Shown: positions 8,582-17,719 of the stretch, piece by piece
Position numbering within the stretch: the stretch's first letter is position 1
How the letters are laid out: every line of letters begins with the position of its first letter
NCBI GenBank assembly: GCA_032718475.1
Contig: JAUCBJ010008432.1
Coordinates: 1-20,247 of the forward strand
Length of the DNA stretch: 20,247 nucleotides
Origin: Nemertoderma westbladi
Taxonomy: Eukaryota; Xenacoelomorpha; Nemertodermatida; Nemertodermatidae
Reading direction: 5' to 3'
Translations under genes and position numbers: made by a program
The notes under the pieces: generated by a model
Seen by the model: the letters and a program-made list of their open reading frames with translations, nothing else
Database searches by the model: none
Told to the model about the DNA's origin: nothing

Positions 8582-9930
8582 CGGGTGATCAAGAAAATGG
8601 GTTGAATGTTTGCGGAGTGTTCACCATGAATTTTTGCGACTTAATTTACTTATCCTTTATATGTTTTCTGGCTTAAGATATTTTTATCCGGCTAAATTTT
8701 ATTCTTGCCCATTTTGCTCTGAAATTCTCAGTTGCATTCATTTATTCAACAGCAAGCAGTTAAGCCGGCATTTTATTAATTTACTAAGTAATCTATATGA
8801 ATCTATACAGTATGTATGTTTGTAAAACATCGATACACGTCGTCAGATTTCACTATCGCTGAATGCTTTTGGGGTCAATCGAAGCGTATTCGAACGATAC
8901 ATACCACTATATCGTGGTTTTATTTTACGCATTTGTATGCGTGAACAGATATTTTGTTCGCTGCAACATGTTGTCATCATTAACTCATTCGAATATGCCT
9001 TTACTGTTGTATTATTGTATTCGTTGGACCAATGGCAAGGCCGGAATATTATTATTGTTATGTTATCCTGTTATCTGTAATCTGTATAAGGATGCTTATT
9101 CCTATTAAAACCTCACTTGGCAATTCTTTATCACCGTGCCATCTATGGTTTAGCAGTGAAGGTCCCGATTCAATTTTATTGACTGGGATATTAAACCGAA
9201 TTCAAGTATATTATAATTAATAAATAATATTCTTGTGTTGATATTGTTTGTTATATTTGGGAAGAATATACTGCCTTATAGGAACCAAGCTGACGTTTTA
9301 TGCGAAGAATAATGCTAGGTAAAGTCCCTGTAATCTAATGTTATTGAGAGACTACGCAATCGTATCCCTTTCGAATGTTTGTGTTCTACTCTAAACCATC
9401 AAATAATTACTATATGGCGACATTTGCGACCTATATTTCAAACAGATCATCGATTTTTAACAGTATCACGATTGAGCATGAGCATTGATGTACTTGAATT
9501 CCGTAGATAGTACGTCTCCTCTAAAGGGAGACCAATCCCCCCAGAATTGAGATCTGAGCCCATAATTAGTCAGTCATTACCATAATTAACTGTGCCACCA
9601 TACACTTACAGTGGAACTGTTTCTACGTTTTAAGTTATATTAATGATAAATTGCCGTCAAAGTATACAAGTGAATCAGAAATACAGTGTGTTCTACCAAA
9701 AATGATACTTCTCCACTCCAGCCCTTCAGCTCTGAGGGTAAACTAGCGCAATTTGCTGTTGAATGTATCATCCTTTACCATAACAAGTCGAGATTCAGTT
9801 ACAAATTGGGGATAAATTTTAGTGAAAATACGCTTTGATCAAATGCGTTAACATACTGGCAATTATAATTGGTTGGAGTAAATAATGAAGCATAATATAA
9901 TGCAGCAAGTAAACAACACGTCATAGTAGG
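8582..9930. other. Noncoding sequence, nothing recognised
   Basis: About 1.3 kb of AT-rich sequence. The longest open frames (for example 8863-9108) are under 85 residues, have no family resemblance and show no codon bias that I can see. No repeats stand out by eye. Confidence 0.5.
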
Positions 9931-10219
9931 GTGAGTGAGGGAGACTTGACTTTAGGGGAGACTTGATTTTTTTGAATAACTCAAAAACGATTGTAAATTA
10001 TTTGACAATACCACACAATAATGTGTAAAATACATGTAGACTACACACCTTCAACAATGTTTTATTACCTTTTGGTTATTTTTTGTTTTATTGCCAATAA
10101 ACTATCCTGCTATATATTAATTTCCAGTTTTGTTTCAGCCGTTTTCAACTTATATCAATTAATATATAAAAAGCCAATGTGGGGAGACTTGACGCCCGAG
10201 TGTGAGTGAGACTTGAACC
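9931..10219 (+). repeat. Block bracketed by paired GAGACTTGA motifs
   Basis: Left bracket: GTGAGTGAGGGAGACTTGAC (9931-9950) and GGGGAGACTTGA (9955-9966). Right bracket: GGGGAGACTTGA (10181-10192) and GTGAGTGAGACTTGAA (10202-10217). The motifs are direct, but their order is mirrored. The about 215-bp AT-rich interior includes an open frame of 62 residues (10021-10209) that I consider spurious. Confidence 0.6.
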
Positions 10220-10581
10220 GGCCATTATTGCTTACGTCTACGTCTAGAGATACACCCGGTAGAGAACCATTACACCATGGAACTCCAACTGATGTGATTG
10301 ACACTTACACAGAACAAACAATCAATGGAACGTGAATACAATGGAGAAAGCAGAGGCCCTTTTCTCTAACATTACCCTCCCTGCCTGCTTTATGCAGTGG
10401 CCATCTCCCTTAGAAGCCAAGCCAAGCCAACGAACCATCCCTCTTTACAAATGTGGTTTTATGATGAAAAATATTTTTATGACCTCTTTTTTTTAGTCAT
10501 CTTTTGATTAATTTAAATCACTGTACTACTGTTCTTCTGTTTTTAGTAGTACAGTACCGGTATCGGTGTATTACAATAACG
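10220..10581. other. Intergenic sequence
   Basis: No supported gene. It ends with CAGTACC/TACCGGTATCGG low-complexity sequence before the dispersed motif at 10582. Confidence 0.5.
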
Positions 10582-10617
10582 CATCATTACACCATGTCCT
10601 GGAATATAGTGTCGTTA
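10582..10617 (+). repeat. Dispersed motif, copy 1
   Basis: The core ACACCATGTCCTGGAATATA followed by GTGTCGTTA occurs here, at 15088-15127 (partly doubled) and, slightly diverged, at 20090-20119. The flanks differ, so this is a short interspersed repeat or the conserved end of a mobile element. Confidence 0.7.
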
Positions 10618-11112
10618 CTACTCTGTTAATAATACAGGTCAATAGCGCCTAGGGCACCATTGACGGCAAAGGCTTGATACGCATCTGCATTGGAGATGAT
10701 ACACGCCCCGCCCTGTCTATACTGGATGCCCTCTACCAGTGTTAGGTAATCTAACCCAGGATGCACACTTGGTTCAAGGTGTAACAAATGGACCCCTACA
10801 GTCGGCAGCAGGGCTGTAGGCCATGGATAGGCGGAAGGTAATCAGCCAACGGCTCGACATGCTGACAAGGTCGGCGGAAGGTAATCAACCAACGGCGACC
10901 TACTGCGAAGACGCTTGTAGGAGTTGCGACCACAAGCGGTTTACTCCCGCAACTGAAAGATATGAGTATGAGAACCCTCCAGGAGAAATAGGCCTACCGG
11001 CTCGGTCGTCGCCCGGGTCAACAAGGACCGCGTCCCTCAGTGGTACACCAGGCTGGGGTCGATAAATTGGCTACTGGAACAGAAGACAGAGAAGAAAGAA
11101 GACCCAAACCTG

Positions 11113-11972
11113 TTGAAATGTAAAAATACAATAAAGATTGCTACAATGAACGCACGCACGCTGAAAGCACATACCAAACAGAGTGACATGGTCGCTCTGG
11201 CATTACTGGCAATGGAATATAACATCGACATCATCTGCATCCAAGAACATCGGATTTGTCATGAAGACACTGCCATGAAGTACAGACATTGGAAATGGAT
11301 GGACGTTAGTAACAAGCTCAGCAGTAAGAAACTCGGCCAATGCATCAATTGGTGGAGTAGGAATTCTGCTAAGCCCATTTGCACTAAGACCCTAAACAAC
11401 ATCGAATCTATAAATTCCAGGGTTATGATCGCAACATTTGATGGGAATCCCAAGGCAACAGTTATATGTTGCTACAGTCCAACCAATGCCTCAGAGCCAG
11501 AACCATCAGTCAAGTTTTATGAAGAACTGACTGGACTTATAGAGGACATTCCGAAACACAATGTTAAGGTCATTGCTGGTGACCTGAATGCGCAAATTGG
11601 CCCAGAAGACATCAAGGGTTACACCTATAACACCAACACCAGTTCTAACAGAAATGGGTACTTACTTTTAGACCTAATGGAAGAATGTGAATTGATACCA
11701 ACAAACAACACATTCGAAAAGAGTAAGGGGAAGCTATGGGCCTTTTAATACCCTAATGGAACCAAAGCACAACTGGATTACATCCTTATAAACAAAAAGT
11801 GGAGAAACAGCATGACCAACTGCGACGCATACAGCTCGTTCAACCTAATTGGTTTGGACCACAGAATTGTGACTGCAGAGATCAGACTCAGTTTGAGAGC
11901 CAGCAAACCCAGGACAAGCAAGCAAATCAACTATGACTGGGAGAAACTCAGAACACAACTGACAATGCTGTA
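11113..11972 (+). pseudogene. LINE APE-type endonuclease domain (broken)
   Basis: This domain nicks target DNA to prime reverse transcription. The open part (11113-11748, 211 residues) shows the AP-endonuclease-like signature: IATMNARTL, then IDIICIQEHRI (metal-binding Glu), a YSPTN strand, and VIAGDLNAQIG (catalytic D-x-N) near residue 160. A TAA at 11746-11748 interrupts the frame. In the same frame downstream come YPNGTKAQLDYILINKKW and LIGLDHRIVTAEI, the last carrying the D-H pair that closes the active site. The frame then ends at about 11970. The catalytic motifs survive but the protein is split by the stop. The fold family is well established; calling this copy non-functional is inference from the stops. 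Confidence 0.88.
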
Positions 11973-12128
11973 AAGGATGCTTACATAGTAGAAGTTCAAA
12001 ACCGCTTTGAAGCACTTCAGTCAATGGATGAAGACCAATCCACCGATTCAATATACCAGAATATAATAACAGCCCACAAGTAATCAGGTAAGAGGCATAT
12101 CCCCCAGAAACCCAAACGAAAACAGTAT

Positions 12129-13346
12129 GTGCCATGGCAAAACTCTGAGGCTACTTGTAAGAGAGAAGATCTTAAAATAGCCTACAAAATTAAAACCGAA
12201 CAACCAACAACCGAAAACATTAACAAGGTTGAGAAAGCTAAGGACGATCTTAAATTGGCCTACAACATCAGCCAGGAAAAGTACATACAGGATAAAACTG
12301 AAGCAATCTGGCAAACTGTAAATGAGGTATCTGGTCGGAAAAGCTGTGCAAAGGGGCGCCTCAAAGCCGATAGTCCTGAAGAACGTGTTGGGAAGTGGAA
12401 AAATCACTTCAGCAACTTGCTTGGGCAGCCACCAAACATCGAGGTCAGCCCTACAATGAAAATATATGAAAAGACACTACCTATAGAAACAGGGGACTTC
12501 ACACCTGCCGAACTCTAAAGAAGCATTAAAAGCATGTCCAATAATAAAGCGAGTGGATTAGATGAAATCCCAGCAGAGGTATGGAAAACCGGAGTGCTAA
12601 ACAGACCATTATTGAATGTTTGCAACCGGATGTTAAAAGGGGAAAAGCCACCACCAATTTGGACTAAAGTTCAACTAAGGCCTCTCCCCAAGAAAGGAGA
12701 CCTCAGCATACCAACAAACTATCGTGGGATCTGTCTGCTTGTGGTAGCTGCCAAAATATACAATAAAATGATCTATATATGATTAGGCCTCACATAGAGA
12801 AACTACTGCGTAAGAGCCAAAATGGATTTCGACCAAGTAGATCAACAATAGCTCAGATACTTGCACTACGGAGACTGATTGAAGGAATGAAGTCAAAGAA
12901 TCTACCCGCAGTCATTACTTTTGTGGACTTCGATTAGGCATTCGACTCCATCCATAGAGGTAAAATGCTTGAAATCCTATGAGCTTATGGAATACCAGAA
13001 GTAATTGTTGCTGGCATTGGATTGTTATATTGTGACACAGAAGCGCAGGTACTCTCACCAGATGGTGAAACGAGTTTTTCTTAATCCTGGCTGGCGTACT
13101 GCAAGGTGACACATTAGCACAATTACTATTTGTAATTGTGCTGGATTACTCAATGAGGACGGCCACAAAGGGTGAAGATCTGGGATTCATACTTCAAGAA
13201 CGCAGAACTAGTAGATATCCGGCAACTACAGTCACAGACACCGACTTTGCGGATAACATCGCCCTGCTCTCTAATACCCTAGCAGATGCACAGCTTCTAC
13301 TAAATAAAGTGGAGAGGGCTGCTAAGGAGGTTGGATTGAGGCACTG
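12129..13346 (+). pseudogene. LINE reverse transcriptase domain (broken, active site altered)
   Basis: Similarity is spread over frames at 12129-12518, 12534-12782, then about 12790-13080 and 13100-13346. Recognisable RT pieces in order are: NNKASGLDEIPAEVWK; LRPLPKKGDLSIPTNYRGI; QNGFRPSRSTIAQILALRRL; AVITFVDFD followed by a stop and AFDSIHRGKM; LAGVLQGDTLAQLLFVIVLDY; and TDTDFADNIALLS. The catalytic box is FADN where LINE RTs have FADD, so a metal-binding aspartate is lost. Several stops and at least two frame changes are needed to follow the domain. The thumb and C-terminal parts are absent because a minisatellite replaces them. Confidence 0.88.
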
Positions 13347-13532
13347 AGGCATAGACCATGACTCACTGAGGCATAGACTATGCCTCACTGAGGCATAGAC
13401 TATGCCTCAGTGAGGCACTGACGCATAGACTATGCCTCAGTGAGGCATAGACTTTGCCTCACTTAGGCATAGTCTATGCCTCAGTGAGTGCATAGTCTAT
13501 GCCTCAGTGCCTCAGTGAGGCATAGTCTGTGT
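13337..13532. repeat. Self-complementary minisatellite (TGAGGCATAG / CTATGCCTCA)
   Basis: The unit is TGAGGCATAG and its mirror CTATGCCTCA around a central A or T, joined by CTGAGG or GTGAGG spacers, repeated about eight times. In the left half the centre is A (GACTATG); in the right half it is T (GTCTATG). The whole array is therefore itself roughly an inverted repeat about a centre near 13461. It can fold on small and large scales. Confidence 0.9.
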
Positions 13533-13592
13533 CAGGTCTTAAATGAGAGTCTTACAAATTCGAACGTCAACGAACAAATTCGAAGGTTACTG

Positions 13593-13680
13593 TTCCACCT
13601 TGGTGTAGTGGTTGCGTTGAATTCACATCTCCCGTATGTCATGGGTTCGATCCCTGCATGAACCAGGGCAGTTTTCGTTT
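13593..13680 (+). mobile_element. tRNA-derived SINE, truncated copy
   Basis: The head matches the fuller copy at 15408 from TTCCACCTTGGTGTAGTGGT to GGGCAGTTTTCGTTT. An RNA polymerase III A box (TGGTGTAGTGGT, 13601-13612) and B box (GGGTTCGATCC, 13643-13653) are both present. The body and tail seen in the other copy are missing. Confidence 0.85.
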
Positions 13681-13770
13681 GGTTAGCAATAGGCCTAACG
13701 TTGCAAAATGCAGTATTATTGCCTAGTAACCAATTCATGGCTACCGTATGGTTTTCACTTTGAGACATTT

Positions 13771-14401
13771 CGCCCTCTAGCGGCAGACTGGGGAACTTCA
13801 GACTACTCTGTGACTCTGCAAAAGATATAGCCTATGCCGTAGTAGATGCCGATTGGGGGGTCAAATTAAGTAATAATATATCTAAATAAGCCTCAAACAT
13901 CTTGCCTCATGGCTCGCCCCTTAGAACTCTTAAGCAATATAACTTCATAGTTTTGCGGATTGTAAATAACAAAGCTAGAGAAGATGTTAATTTTTAAATA
14001 ATACGCCCTCTAGCGGTAGACAGGGGAACTTCATACTACTCTATGGCTCCGCAAAAGATATGGCCTATGCCGTAGTAGATGCCGATTGGGGGGTCAAAAT
14101 TAAGTAATAATATATCTAAATAAGTCTCAAACATCTTGCCTCATGGCTAGCCCCTTAGATCTCTTAAGCAATATAACTTCATAGTTTTGCGGATTGTAAA
14201 TAACAAAGCTGGAGAAGATGTTAATTTTTTTCAAATAATAGGCCCTCTAGCGGCAGGCAGAGGAACTTCAGACTACTCTATGACTCCGCAAAAGATATGG
14301 CCTATGCCGTAGTAGATGCCTACCGAGTTTAAACCCATTCGGAATGAAAATAGCAAAGTTAGAGAAGATGTTAATTTTCAGATCATACGCCCTCTAGCGG
14401 C
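13771..14401. repeat. Tandem array of about 235-bp units with CTCF-like motif
   Basis: Units start with CGCCCTCTAGCGG at 13771 and 14004, a variant GGCCCTCTAGCGG at 14241, and again CGCCCTCTAGCGG at 14389. Periods are 233, 237 and 148 bp; the third unit has an internal deletion and the fourth is only a start. Units share AACTTCAGACTACTCT, GCCTATGCCGTAGTAGATGC and AGAGAAGATGTTAATTTT. The opposite strand of the unit head, CCGCTAGAGGGCG, matches most of the CTCF consensus CCRSYAGRKGGCRS. No coding frame is shared between units. Confidence 0.9.
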
Positions 14402-14781
14402 AGACTATGGAACTGCAGACGGCTGGATATAGGTAAGAGTAATTAGTAATCAGAGCTGTCACGGGGAGGGGCGGGGCGCTTGGATACAACTATTATTAAT
14501 AAGCTGTTGCTTGGTTAAAGCTAATTGGGGGTCAAAGGTCAACGATAAAGCTGTCTGGATATAGATAAGAGTAATTAGTTACCAGTAAGGGAGCTGTATA
14601 CCCTATGGCTAAGTATAACGAGATGAAAGTCAATGAGGTCATATAGAAACCAATATATAAAACTAATTATTGGTAAATCTAAAATTAAGTACAAATAAAT
14701 ACAAATAATTAATTAAAATTAAATATAAATAAATAAGTATTAATAAATAAAAGAGCTGCGGTGTCACTTATGACACCCTCT
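14402..14781. other. Noncoding sequence with a direct duplication
   Basis: A 25-bp stretch CTGGATATAGRTAAGAGTAA... appears at about 14423 and again at about 14551. An A/T-rich stretch (14650-14755) follows. No gene. Confidence 0.55.
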
Positions 14782-15073
14782 TGGGTCTCTGGGCGACAGT
14801 TGGACCAGACTGACACCATTGTGTATCGGATTGATTAATTAGGATAATCAATTAAACCCTAATTAGGAGTCGTAAGACACCTATTAGGGTTTAATTGTAC
14901 TAATTAATTGATGACACCTGTCAATTAGGGTCTAATTAGCCTAATTAGGAGGTTCACCCAGACAGTCTAGCGCCAATGACACCCAATGATACCCATAGGG
15001 TGTCATTGGGTGTCATCCAGACAGTCTGGCGCCAGTCAGTGTGGTCCAACTGTCGCCGAGCCGGCCAAGACCC
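14782..15073. repeat. Inverted-repeat block, MITE-like
   Basis: GGGTCTCTGGGCGACAGTTG (from 14783) is repeated in inverted form at 15048-15073 (CAACTGTCGCCGAGCCGG... then AAGACCC), with a small insertion. The interior contains several copies of TAATTAGG or TTAGGGT and a strong hairpin: GACACCCAATGATACCC paired with AGGGTGTCATTGGGTGTC around 14977-15015. This is probably a degenerate foldback or MITE-type element. Confidence 0.65.
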
Positions 15074-15081
15074 TACTACTG

Positions 15082-15127
15082 CCTCATTACACCATGTCCT
15101 GGAATACACCATGTCCTGGAATATAGT
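15082..15127 (+). repeat. Dispersed motif, copy 2 (partly duplicated)
   Basis: ACACCATGTCCTGGAATA is present twice in tandem (from 15088 and from 15106), the second continuing to TATAGT. It matches the copies at 10582 and 20090. A CAGTACTG-rich low-complexity stretch follows to about 15190. Confidence 0.75.
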
Positions 15128-15190
15128 ACTGCAGTACTGCAAGTACCAACAGTAAGCAGTACTGCTGTACTGTACTGTGTTGTACTGTAA

Positions 15191-15407
15191 CCTTGACTAT
15201 ATTGTCAATTGTTAACTTTTTTTGTTCATTTTTGTTGTTGTCCACATTACATACTGTATATCTTCTCTCAGTGCATAAAATTTGTTTGCGTAGAAATACT
15301 TACCATTACACCCACTTGTAAATGTGACCTATTGATGTCCTTCCTATTAGAGTTGGCGTCAGGTGAACCTCCCACCCCTCTCACCTCCCACTCCTAGTAC
15401 TGTTGGG
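15191..15407. other. Noncoding spacer
   Basis: No gene supported. It lies between the dispersed motif and the SINE. Confidence 0.45.
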
Positions 15408-15692
15408 TTCCACCTTGGTGTAGTGGTCGCATTGAATTCACATCTCCCGTAGGTCGTGGGTTCGATCCTCACATGGGCCAGGGCAGTTTTCGTTTCGGCA
15501 CGAATGCTTTAAAGGGACCAGCCAGGGCGCATCTCTGCCTTGCATTCTTAAGTGGTAGCTAAATGAGTACTGGAGTTTCCTCTGGGGAGTAAAGTTCTGG
15601 GGGACCGCACTGGAAATAAGTCATCAATCAGACTTTGTGCGTAATCCCTGGTCTAGCGGCCGAAGAAAATTTACTTACTTTTACTTTAATAA
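15408..15692 (+). mobile_element. tRNA-derived SINE, near full length
   Basis: The head carries an A box (TGGTGTAGTGGT, 15416-15427) and a B box (GGGTTCGATCC, 15458-15468) 31 bp apart, the internal promoter of RNA polymerase III. The tRNA-like head is followed by a unique body (TTTTCGTTTCGGCACGAATG onward) and a T/A-rich tail (TTTACTTACTTTTACTTTAA). The cloverleaf resembles a Glu/Gly/Asp-type tRNA only loosely, so I do not assign the parent. The tail abuts the next repeat at about 15693. Confidence 0.88.
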
Positions 15693-15695
15693 GTG

Positions 15696-16444
15696 TCGTT
15701 ATTCAGGTACCTGCCCCCCCCCCCAAATTTTTTTACAAATCGTAATGAGATTGCATGAAATTTGAAACAGAGATAGTTTCACCTCCCTCCTCCTCTGCTG
15801 GGTGAGCCAGAATTTTTATTTTCGCTTTCATTCTTTAGCTACAAGCGTTTGAAAAAGGTGTCTCCGTCGATATTGCACCAGTTACACCGCAGTTATTCTT
15901 CAAACATTTAGTGATTTGTTGGTATTAGTGGAAAGCTGACCGTGCAAGGATTCCAAATATGTAAAAATAATTGAATTTGGTTGGGAAATAGCTGAGTTAT
16001 GGGCATTCGAATTTTGCATGTATTTGCTTCCACTGCAGGCCATTTATTCTATTAAATTAATACACAATGTTCTAGAACATTTTGATTATGTATGAATATC
16101 CATATACTAGTATTATCATGTAGGCATTGCATTGTTGCCAAGCTACTTATGAGATAAACAAAATGTTCTAGAACATTGTGTATTTATTAATAGAATAAAT
16201 TGCCCGCAGTGGAAGCTAATACATGCAAAATTCGAATGCCAATAACTCAGCTATTTCCCAACCAAATTCAAATATTTTTACATATTTGGAATCCTTGCAC
16301 GGTCAGCTTTCCACTAGTACCAACAAATCACTAAATGTTTGAAGAATAACTGCGGTGTAACTGGTGCAATATCGACGGAGATACCGTTTTCAAACGCTTG
16401 TAGCTAAAGAATGAAAGCGAAAATAAAAATTCTGGCTCACCCAG
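15696..16444. mobile_element. Foldback element with ~287-bp inverted arms
   Basis: Left arm 15798-16084 is the inverted counterpart of right arm 16159-16444, with scattered mismatches and a 74-bp unique spacer (16085-16158). The outer left part (15696-15797) has a GTGTCGTTATTCAG lead, a C11 run (15714-15724) and AATGAGATTGCATGAAATTT. This part is not in the right arm but recurs at 20111-20247, so it belongs to the element family. Each arm ends internally with TGTTCTAGAACA (16068-16079, 16164-16175). No transposase frame is present. Confidence 0.88.
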
Positions 16445-16515
16445 TCTACAGGCTACAGTCTACAGGTGTACAACGCCCCTCATGGTTCTAATTATATTTC
16501 TTCAAATTGTTTCAG

Positions 16516-17330
16516 GCCACCGCTTTCTTGATGGCTATATAGTCAACGTCCAGGGACGACACGAGTTCATATTGGAGAAAGTTGCGGATACATTAACAAA
16601 GAATTTAATGGATTACGGAAGTCGCAAGTGAGTTCCCTCAGACTGCGCACCCTGGTATGTCTATGTGTGTTCAGACTGAGTTGGACTACCTACGGTGTGT
16701 TTGTCATGAGACCGAGGGACAGGATATCACATCAATCCGTCGTGTTTTGATCGAGAAATATCTCTCGGCGTTATTTGGAACAACACTAAGCAATGCCGAT
16801 AAACAGTTGGCCCTTCTTCATGTAAGTTATTGTGGAATTGGGTTGCGCGATCCGCGCATGAGGCAGCCCTATGCCCGTGCAGCGTCGTTCTGGAACATTT
16901 GGTGTGGTTGATGCCATAACAATAGGCCACCCCGTGTAAGTGGTGGACTACAACTCTTGCCTCACGTGTGCTCTGACCGAAAGCCGCATTTCCGAAGATG
17001 CTGTTTATAAGTACCTCTCGATGAAATAGAGTACTACGACGCACTGTCGAGAGGACCTCGACCCACAATGAGTGAGGGCGGCTGAACACCCAACCCTCCG
17101 CAGCTGACAATGCCGACCTGGTCCAGGAAGACTTCCTGATAACATCAATCTAAGGTACGGTCTTTCACCCGGTCTACCTAGGGATGAGGTAATATACCTT
17201 CACACCATAACGCATTGAACTGCAAAAGCGGAAGCCTCATCATAAAACGACACGATGAGTTGAGGGAGGTCTTTGTTGACCTGATTTCATCTGTATTTGG
17301 GAGGTACTTGTGTACAGCGTGAAGTGACCC
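16516..17330 (+). pseudogene. Decayed 3' part of a reverse-transcriptase-bearing retroelement
   Basis: Three pieces follow the order known from one family of animal retroelement proteins. Piece 1 (16518-16630) reads HRFLDGYIV...GRHEFILEKVADTL. Piece 2 (16657-16911, 84 residues) has a QTELDYLRCV stretch, LSALFGTTLSNADKQLALL and CGIGLRDPRMRQPYARAASF, matching the region after the RT palm that usually reads GGLG(L/I).(N/D)P. Piece 3 (17206-17322) reads HNALNCKSGSLIIKRHDELR, the usual HALSCKKGGF..RHNE..D motif with a zinc-ligand His/Cys pair. Such a His/Cys plus RH(N/D) motif also occurs in restriction-like-endonuclease LINEs, so that type is possible. Frames change between pieces and stops intervene. 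The palm with its catalytic residues is missing. The family comparison is from memory. Confidence 0.6.
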
Positions 17331-17719
17331 TCTCCACTGGTCATCTGAATGGGTGAGGTCACGATTGGAGGAGTGAGGGGAGTCTCCAGGCAAGGGTGGA
17401 AAGGCAAATCTGAGCCAACCAAAGGGTGGCGTCATTTGATATCGCCGTTACGTCGACGCCCCTCTTATATTAACTTCAGTCCTTGTCCAGCGAGTACAGG
17501 CAAATAAATCGTCATGGTCTGTGATTATATGATGTCTGACAACACAACGGTTTGCGATGGCCGGCGAATCCGGCCCGTGTCCATCTCGGAGTGCCCAAAG
17601 GGTGTTTAGATGCACGTGCGATTTATATTAATGATATTGTGCGTCAAATATTCAATATAATAAAAATGAATAGCTTCTCGGTATATTCGTCCTCTCACAC
17701 AAATTATAAATTAAATATT
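17331..17719. other. Likely further retroelement remains, unresolved
   Basis: No intact gene. The frame at 17576-17640 reads HLGVPKGC then IYINDI, resembling the RT segment GVPQGS...LFLIYINDI with a deletion. If real, it is another degenerate RT scrap. The evidence is weak. Confidence 0.3.

Larger units (their letters stand above)
10640..13346 (+). mobile_element. Non-LTR retrotransposon (APE endonuclease + RT), degenerate
   Basis: A GC-rich 5' leader (about 10640-11110) precedes an endonuclease frame and then a reverse transcriptase spread over several frames. The leader holds a 23-bp direct duplication (10831-10853 and 10874-10896). The layout and the EN and RT motifs fit the RTE-like or neighbouring LINE clades; I cannot assign the clade by eye. 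Stops at 11746, around 11970, 12516 and 12780 and further stops inside the RT show that it is dead. The RT breaks off at about 13346, where a palindromic minisatellite begins, so the 3' part and tail are missing. The 5' boundary is approximate. Confidence 0.85.

Noticed and set aside
8863-9108. 81-residue plus-strand frame with Tyr/Leu-rich composition
   Set aside because: Low-complexity hydrophobic translation of AT-rich DNA, overlapping another chance frame; no family resemblance.
10823-11065. 80-residue frame in the LINE leader
   Set aside because: It lies in the 5' leader, has no recognised domain and contains the internal duplication; too weak to call a first ORF.
15416-15480. A functional tRNA gene
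   Set aside because: A and B boxes are present, but a proper acceptor stem and cloverleaf are not, and the same head recurs at 13593; it is a SINE head.
16516-16627. A possible internal exon (TTGTTTCAG acceptor, CAA/GTGAGT donor)
   Set aside because: The encoded peptide fits the RT-family sequence that continues in the next frame downstream, so a decayed retroelement explains it better than a spliced host gene.
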